Shown here one piece after another: positions 51,401 through 60,400 of a stretch of DNA of 64,000 nucleotides (positions are counted from its first letter, which is position 1; each line of letters opens with the position of its first letter). This DNA comes from Patiria pectinifera. Its lineage: Eukaryota > Echinodermata > Asteroidea > Valvatida > Asterinidae. The translations under genes were made by a program, and so were the position numbers. A model generated the notes under the pieces. That model did not search any database, had not been told where the DNA came from, and saw only the letters and a program-made list of their open reading frames with translations. The DNA is taken from NCBI GenBank assembly GCA_029964075.1, contig CM057147.1, positions 25,689,513-25,753,512 of the forward strand, read 5' to 3'.

Positions 51401-54400
51401 GTACCTCTCACATGCTAAGCGAGCGCTCTACCATTTGAGCTAATCACCCATACTGCAAGACGCCTGTAATACGTACTTTAAAAAATCATGTTTTCAGGTA
51501 ATGAGAACGGTTCGCTCGAAAAAAAAAAAAATAATACTTTTGGAAGATCCAGGTATTGATCCCGTTACCTCTCGCATGCAAAACGGGCGCTCTACCAATT
51601 GAGCTAATCCCCCATACTGCATGTTTTCAGGTAAAGAAAACAGTTCGCTCGAAAAAAAACAAAATACTGTTGGAAGATCCGGGTATCGATCCTGGTACCT
51701 CTCACGTGCTAAGCGAGCGCTCTATCATTTGAGCTAATCACCCATACTGCAAGACGCCTGTAATACGTACTTTAAAAAATCATGTTTTCAGGTAATGAGA
51801 ACGGTTCGCTCGAAAAAAAAAAAAATAATACTTTTGGAAGATCCAGGTATTGATCCCGTTACCTCTCGCATGCAAAACGGGCGCTCTACCAATTGAGCTA
51901 ATCCCCCATACTGCATGTTTTCAGGTAAAGAAAACAGTTCGCTCGAAAAAAAACAAAATACTGTTGGAAGATCCGGGTATCGATCCTGGTACCTCTCACA
52001 TGCTAAGCGAGCGCTCCACCATTTGAGCTAAAACAGATAGATTTTGAACTATAGTAGGTGATAATATAGAAACAAAATCTCAGTTTTGAAAACAGGAAAG
52101 TTTCTGGAAGATCCGGGTATCGATCCCGGTATCTCTCTCATGCTAAGCGAGCGCTCTACCATTTGAGCTAATCCCCCATAGTGCAAGACGCCTTTAATAC
52201 GTACTTAAGACAATCATGTTTTCAGATAATGAGACACTTCGTTCGAAAATAAAAAATACCATTTGGAAGATCCGGGTATCGATCCCGGTACCTCTCACAT
52301 GCTAAGCGAGCGCTCTACCATTTGAGCTAATCCCCCATACTGCAAGACGCCTTTAATACGTACTTAAGACAATCATGTTTTCAGATAATGAGAACACTTC
52401 GTTTGAAAATAAAAAAAATTACTTTTGGAAGATCCGGGTATCGATCCCGGTACCTCTCACATGCAAAGCGAGCGCTCTACCATTTGAGCTAATCCCCCAT
52501 ACTGCAATACGCCTTTAATACGTACCTAAGACAATCATGTTTTCAGATAATGAGAACACTTCGTTCGAAAATAAAAAATAACATTTGGAAACTCCGGGTA
52601 TCGATCCCGGTACCTCTCACATGCTAAGCGAGCGCTCTACCATTTGAGCTAATCCCCCATAGTGCAAGACGCCTTTAATACGTACTTAAGACAATCATGT
52701 TTTCAGATAATGAGAACACTTCGTTCGAAAATAAAAAAAATTACTTTTGGAAGATCCGGGTATCGATCCCGGTACCTCTCACATGCAAAGCGAGCGCTCT
52801 ACCATTTGAGCTAATCCCCCATACTGCAATACGCCTTTAATACGTACTTAAGACAATCATGTTTTCAGATAATGAGAACACTTCGTTCGAAAATAAAAAA
52901 TAACATTTGGAAGATCCGGGTATCGATCCCGGTACCTCTCACATGCTAAGCGAGCGCTCTACCATTTGAGCTAATCCCCCATAGTGCAAGACGCCTTTAA
53001 TACGTACTTAAGACAATCATGTTTTCAGATAATGAGAACGTACAATTCGTTCGAAAATAAAAAAAAATACTTTTGGAAGATCCGGGTATCGATCCCGGTA
53101 CCTCTCACATGCTAAGCGCAGGCTCTACCATTTGAGCTAATCCCCCATACTGCAAGACGCCTTTAACCCTCCGACGCAGAAAGCCCATTTACTAACATGC
53201 TTACAGTAAGGGGTCTCTCCGGGGACTCAGCTATTTAGCGCCTTGGTTTGAGGCTACACAACACTGTATCTATATGTATACAATCTCGACACGTCTGTAG
53301 ACTATAAATAAGGAGGTCATTGACAGGAAACAGATGTTGTATACATAGTCTGTGCTCAAGTCGTGCACTTGGCTACCCGCAAGTGACTTTGTTTTGTGCA
53401 CGTGTATATGGGCAGCCCAGGTTGTCAGGCTCAGATATGCCTGACCCGGGGTCACACACCAAAGGTGACTGCATATATCCGTAGAGGGTGTCTCTGGCTA
53501 GGATTAGATGGAAGATCACCAGAATTGGTTGGAATTTTTTTTTTTTTATTAAGGTAATTAACCAAATTGGGTCCCCAAAGGGCTAGTTTCTGCGTCGGAG
53601 TTTAATACGTACTTAAGACAATCATGTTTTCAGATAATGAGAGCACTTCGTTCGAAAATAAAAAATAACATTTGGAAGATCCGGGTATCGATCCCGGTAC
53701 CTCTCACATGCAAAGCGAGCGCTCTACCATTTGAGCTAATCCCCCATAGTGCAAGACGCCTTTAATACGTATTTAAGACAATCATGTTTTCAGATAATGA
53801 GAACACTTCGTTCGAAAATGAAAAATTACATTTGGAAGATCCGGGTATCGGTACCTCTCACATGCTAAGCGAGCGCTCTACCATTTGAGCTAATCCCCCA
53901 TACTGCGAGACAACTTTAATTCCTACTTTAGACAATCATGTTTTCAAGTAATGAGAACAGTTCACTCGGAAAAAAAATACTGTTGGAAGATCCGGGTATC
54001 GATCCCGGTACCTCTCACATGCTAAGCGAGCGCTCTACCGTTTGAGCTTATCCCTCTATGATTATCAAACCGTACGTAACACCTAATATAAAAGAGTTGA
54101 TTTGAATTTAAGTAGGTGCTAATATTGAAAAAAAAATCTCAATTTTGTAAACAAAAAAGTTTCTGGAAGATCCGGGTATCGATCCCGGTACCTCTCGCAT
54201 GCAAAGCGAGCGCTCTACCATTTGAGCTAATCACCCATACTGCAAGACGCCTGTAATACGTACTTTAAAAAATCATGTTTTCAGGTAATGAGAACGGTTC
54301 GCTCGAAAAAAAACAATAATACTTTTGGAAGATCCAGGTATTGATCCCGTTACCTCTCGCATGCAAAACGGGCGCTCTACCAATTGAGCTAATCCCCCAT

Positions 54401-57400
54401 ACTGCATGTTTTCAGGAAAAGAAAACAGTTCGCTCGAAAAAAACAAAATACTGTTGGAAGATCCGGGTATCGATCCTGGTACCTCTCACATGCTAAGCGA
54501 GCGCTCCACCATTTGATCTAAAACAGATAGATTTTGAACTATAGAAGGTGATAATATAGAAACAAAATCTCAGTTTTGAAAACAGGAAAGTTTCTGGAAG
54601 ATCCGGGTATCGATCCCGGTATCTCTCTCATGCTAAGCGAGCGCTCTACCATTTGATCTAAAACAGATAGATTTTGAACTATAGAAGGTGATAATATAGA
54701 AACAAAATCTCAGTTTTGAAAACAGGAAAGTTTCTGGAAGATCCGGGTATCGATCCCGGTACCTCTCACATGCTAAGCGAGCGCTCTACCATTTGAGCTA
54801 ATCCCCCATACTGCAAGACGCCTTTAATACGTACTTAAGACAATCATGTTTTCAGATAATGAGAACACTTCGTTCGAAAATAAAAAATAACATTTGGAAG
54901 ATCCGGGTATCGATCCCGGTACCTCTCACATGCTAAGCGAGCGCTCTACCATTTGAGCTAATCCCCCATAGTGTAAGACGCCTTTAATACGTACTTAAGA
55001 CAATCATGTTTTCAGATAATGAGACACTTCGTTCGAAAATAAAAAATAACATTTGGAAGATCCGGTTATCGATCCCGGTACCTCTCACATGCTAAGCGAG
55101 CGCTCTACCATTTGAGCTAATCCCCCATACTGCAAGACGCCTTTAATACGTACTTAAGACAATCATGTTTTCAGATAATGAGAACACTTCGTTTGAAAAT
55201 AAAAAAAAATACTTTTGGAAGATCCGGGTATCGATCCCGGTACCTCTCACATGCAAAGCGAGCGCTCTACCATTTGAGCTAATCCCCCATACTGCAATAC
55301 GCCTTTAATACGTACTTAAGACAATCATGTTTTCAGATAATGAGAACACTTCGTTCGAAAATAAAAAATAACATTTGGAAGATCCGGGTATCGATCCCGG
55401 TACCTCTCACATGCTAAGCGAGCGCTCTACCATTTGAGCTAATCCCCCATAGTGTAAGACGCCTTTAATACGTACTTAAGACAATCATGTTTTCAGATAA
55501 TGAGACACTTCGTTCGAAAATAAAAAATAACATTTGGAAGATCCGGTTATCGATCCCGGTACCTCTCACATGCTAAGCGAGCGCTCTACCATTTGAGCTA
55601 ATCCCCCATACTGCAAGACGCCTTTAATACGTACTTAAGACAATCATGTTTTCAGATAATGAGAGCACTTCGTTTGAAAATAAAAAAAAAATACTTTTGG
55701 AAGATCCGGGTATCGATCCCGGTACCTCTCACATGCTAAGCGAGCGCTCTACCATTTGAGCTAATTCCCCATAGTGCAAGACGCCTTTAATACGTACTTA
55801 AGACAATCATGTTTTCAGATAATGAGAACACTTCGTTTGAAAATAAAAAAAATTACTTTTGGAAGATCCGGGTATCGATCCCGGTACCTCTCACATGCAA
55901 AGCGAGCGCTCTATCATTTGAGCTAATCCCCCATACTGCAATACGCCTTTAATACGTACTTAAGACAATCATGTTTTCAGATAATGAGAACACTTCGTTC
56001 GAAAATAAAAAATAACATTTGGAAGATCCGGGTATCGATCCCGGTACCTCTCACATGCTAAGCGAGCGCTCTACCATTTGAGCTAATCCCCATAGTGCAA
56101 GACGCCTTTAATACGTACTTAAGACAATCATGTTTTCAGATAATGAGAACGTACAATTCGTTCGAAAATAACAAAAATACTTTTGGAAGATCCGGGTATC
56201 GATCCCGGTACCTCTCACATGCTAAGCGAGCGCTCTACCATTTGAGCTAATCCCCCATACTGCACGACGCCTTTAATACATACTTAAGACAATCATGTTT
56301 TCAGATAATGAGAACACTTCGTTCGAAAATAAAAAATAACATTTAGAAGATCCGGGTATCGATCCCGGTACCTCTCACATGCTAAGCGAGCGCTCTACCA
56401 TTTGAGCTAATCCCCCATAGTGCAAGACGCCTTTAATACGTACTTAAGACAATCATGTTTTCAGATAATGAGAACGTACAATTCGTTCGAAAATACTTTT
56501 GGAAGATCCGGGTATCGATCCCGGTACCTCTCACATGCTAAGCGAGCGCTCTACCATTTGAGCTAATCCCCCATACTGCAAGACGCCTTTAATACGTACA
56601 TAAGACAATCTTGTTTTCAGATAATGAGAACACTTCGTTCGAAAATAAAATATTACTTTTGGAAGATCCGGGTATCGATCCCGGTACCTCTCACATGCTA
56701 AGCGAGCGCTCTACCATTTGAGCTAATCCCCCATACTGCAAGACGCCTTTAATACGTACATAAGACAATCTTGTTTTCAGATAATGAGAACACTTCGTTC
56801 GAAAATAAAATATTACTTGTGGAAGATCCGGGTATCGATCCCGGTACCTCTCACATGCTAAGCGAGCGCTCTACCATTTGAGCTAATCCCCCTATGATTA
56901 TTAAACTCCTGAAAATACCTAATAAAAGAGTTGGATTTTTAACTTCAGTTGATAAAATAGGACACCTCTCAGTTTCGTAAACAAGAAGTTGCTTGGAAGA
57001 TCCGGGTATCGATCCCGGTACCTCTCGCATGCAAAGCGAGCGCTCTACCGTTTGAGCCAATCCCCCATACGGTTATTAACACCCAATTATACTTTAAAAA
57101 ATCCCGGATTTTTAATTAAAATAGTTAATTACAAAAAAATAATACCGAGTACAGTTAGTGGAGTACGTCTTCTGAAAATGTAACTTAGGCGATGGAATTT
57201 ATGGGGGGGTATTAAAAATAAAATACACATCTATCGAAAAGAAAACAAAACCAGATGATCCGGATATATCGACATCACCTACTCATATAACGCTCAATAT
57301 TATTTGTTAAACTGCCATTTCGTTGTTTTTGTTAGTGACAAATTCCATTGCATTTCATAAAATGCTAATTTCCTGTTGATCTTTGACTTAACATGCGCCC

Positions 57401-60400
57401 ATAATTATTTGTTGTTATCTCAGGCGGCAGAGTGTTTTCGCTGGATTTATTTTTGTTATTGAAACAAGGAAACCGGTAACAGAACCTTGACGGGTGTGTT
57501 TCCGTTAAGATAAGATCCTTCACATTTTCTATAGTCTACAAAATTTCAATATCATGTTATTAACGGCGTGTTATAAATCAATAAAATTCTTTAAGACGCA
57601 CCGTGTGCAATGATGACTACGGGAGTTTATTTAAGTGATGTAAAACGTTGTTGATGAAAATTAATTTTACTGGTGAGAAAGATTTTAGAACCCCACCCCC
57701 CCCCAAAAAAAATGACAAAACTAATTAGAAAATTCCATCGTAACTTCCATGTAAAGGTAACAGTTGTGACTTCCTTGACGGAATGATAACAGTTACTTCA
57801 ATACATACATTTTACTATTAATTATATTCATTTTGTCAAGGGCGGAAATCCCAGGGGGGGGGTTGGAGGATATACCTCCCACCTCCCACTTTTTGACCAG
57901 GGGAAGGAGGGGGCACTGGATCATGTCCCAAATGTTTGTATGGCGAAACAAAGAAATTCAGATTTTAAGGTTATCTTGTAAACTTTCCGATAGTCCAAAT
58001 GTATTACGTGCATAGTACAGAAAATTCGGAGAACAAACAATACAAAGCTTTAAAATAATACACCACTTTGCGGTAAGGTTAAGGGACGTAAGCGCACAGG
58101 TTTGCATAAAAGATGTGCATTTGTATCAAGAACAGCGCCCCCTGGTTTCGTGTGTTGTCCCCCCTCCCCTTCTTTTTCTCGATTTTTCACAGCCGGGCAA
58201 TTATATGATTTTTGGTCATCCCCCATCCCCCACTCACCTCCCGACACCGATTTACGCCATAGATTTTTGCCACTCCATACTTGAATTGCATTTGCCAACA
58301 ACTGAGGGTTAGCCGCTAGACAACATCCTCGAAAAAAAAAATCAAACTGTAAACCTTACTCAAGTAAAATTCACAGAGATTACTAGTACTACTAAAGTGA
58401 GACTTGTATAACCTTTACTTTTTGACACTCCGATTTGTAAGCCTGGTTTTCCCCAGACATTTTCGCAGCAGTAATGCCTAAATGGGCATAAATTCCTGAC
58501 AGACTGGGGTTAATTACAACAGGAAACCGACGTTAAACCTAATGGACAGGTTAATGCGAAAACAATGGAGTAGATAACATGCACTTAGAGTTGATGGTAT
58601 TTAAAGGGATCCCCTTGAAAGTGCGCAAACATGGGAAAGTTTACTGTAAGTAAACATCTGGGGTTTTGTACCAGAAGAGAACCTCATTCATGAACAGGTT
58701 GTGGACTTTTCTCGTACCCACTGCTTCTTTGAGTGCTGGTACTGGCTAATAATCTTTGAGCTCTCATTGGACAGATTTATATAGCAGATGTACCCACCCA
58801 CCACAACCTGCTCTCTGCACCCTGGCATTGGATCGATGTTCAAAAATATTGCACCTGTATGCAAACTAGGAGCAGTCTGGTGACTGGCTATGTTTTAAAA
58901 AGCGTTCGTATTTGAATGCGGTGTCTGGGGTGAAAACAAAATCCGTTCCTGGCGGCGTGAGTTCCGAAAACACGATTTTTTTTTCAATGTTAAAGTGTTA
59001 CAATGTTATCCAGCCAATACCCGTTACATAATTATATGGGCAAAATGGAAAAGGGGACATTGTTTTTGAGGTGGAGTGGACGGAAAGATTCACAGCAAAC
59101 GTTAGAATACGTAATACACGTTGTAAATATAAACACCAAGTAGGCCTTCACAATATAAATTCATTGCTTGTTATTTCTGTATCGAATCAGGATACAGGGA
59201 GTAAGTTTTAAATTCAGGGGTTACTATTGTAAACGAGGTTGAAAATAAAAGATTCGTCAGATTAGTGAGAATCTTGTGGTCCGGGAACAAGACTATAACA
59301 AGTAAGGGCGACAAGCTATACCCACAATGCTTTGCGCATTCTTCCTGTATTTTTGTGAAGAGACGAGTCAACACCAGCACCTTTAGGTCGATGGATGCAA
59401 GCAAAATTGCGATCACGCATTGCCTTCAATAATTTTATATTTTGCAGGAACTCTTTTGTATCTTGCTTGATCTTGTTTTAAGGCAACCATACCAGACATG
59501 CATATTTGGTTTTGATGCCAAACCATATGGTCAATGGCTGTTATTGATTTTTAGCCGGTCTTTAGTCCTAAGGAGTAACGTCCACTCTGCAATCGATTTT
59601 CGCCCAAACAAAAAGAAGTCGTTGGACAATATTATTAATGGGGCACTAGAAAATTGCGACCACTGTATAAAAAAGACAATAGTCGAGGTACCAGACACAG
59701 TCTGTGGATCCCGGATAACTGACATTTACAAAACATTAATAACAACAGTGTTTTGATATGAAATTGCTTTAGTAAATAGGGTAGTTGAAATAACAGATAT
59801 GTGAATTGTTAAGCTTTCCCAAACTGTGACTCAGACGTTATAGGCGGCGTGTGGAATGGTTTACTTTAAAAACAACCAAATATTCTCTCAGTTGATATAC
59901 AGGGTGAGTAGAAAATGAAACCCAAATGACAGGACCAATTTTTGGATGAGGTTTTGCCTGTAGCACTTTCAAAATCTAGAATATGAAAGCCTAATCAATG
60001 AGCTTTCTTTTAGTACAAACATCATTCAAATCACTTATGTGTTTTTCAGGTTACGAGTTTGGAAAACAAACACCGTTTTAAAGTTCACGGATCACAAAAT
60101 AGGCAAGTAGATCCCCTATTAGAATGCGTTCTTTTTGCTGAAAGAACACTTACTATTTTGTGATCCGTGGACAGCTATTTACGACACCGCAATTTACCAC
60201 GTTATTTATCAGTCTTGGACAAAACAAATCCAGTAAAGTGGATTTTTTTTCTCTTTGCAAAAAAAAGTAAATACATGGGACCCAAGCTCGAACATGAATG
60301 TATTCAGCGTACGTCTTCATTCATCGTAATGTTTTCTACACAACTCGTTTGACACCATGGTGAACACGACAATTTTAATGTTCACGAGAAACGACTACTA

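Larger units (their letters stand above)
46391..57066 (-). repeat. tandem array of about 65 tRNA-Ala genes, unit 160 bp
   Basis: Start-to-start spacing is 159-161 bp for most units. Each has a 73-nt tRNA-Ala on the minus strand and an 87-bp spacer. On the minus strand the spacer begins just after the tRNA with ATTTTCG or longer T-runs (T4-T7), a likely Pol III terminator. The tRNA folds: acceptor GGGGGAT/ATCTTCC, D arm GCTC/GAGC, anticodon stem CTCGC/G(T or C)GAG, T arm CCGGG/CCCGG with loop ATCGATA. The A box (TAGCTCAAATGGTAGAG) and B box (GGATCGATACC) are intact in most. The acceptor carries G3:U70, the alanyl-tRNA synthetase identity pair. A second spacer type (with TGGATTTTGAACT and ATCTCAGTTTTG) occurs near 48880-48986, 52031-52104, 54057-54163, 54521-54594, 54661-54734 and 56893-56993. 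The whole array lies in intron 1 of nAChR gene 2, on its coding strand. Confidence 0.96.

Noticed and set aside
46391..57066. CRISPR-like array
   Set aside because: The spacing is regular, but the repeats are 73-nt tRNA genes, the spacers are also homologous to each other, and the DNA is animal.
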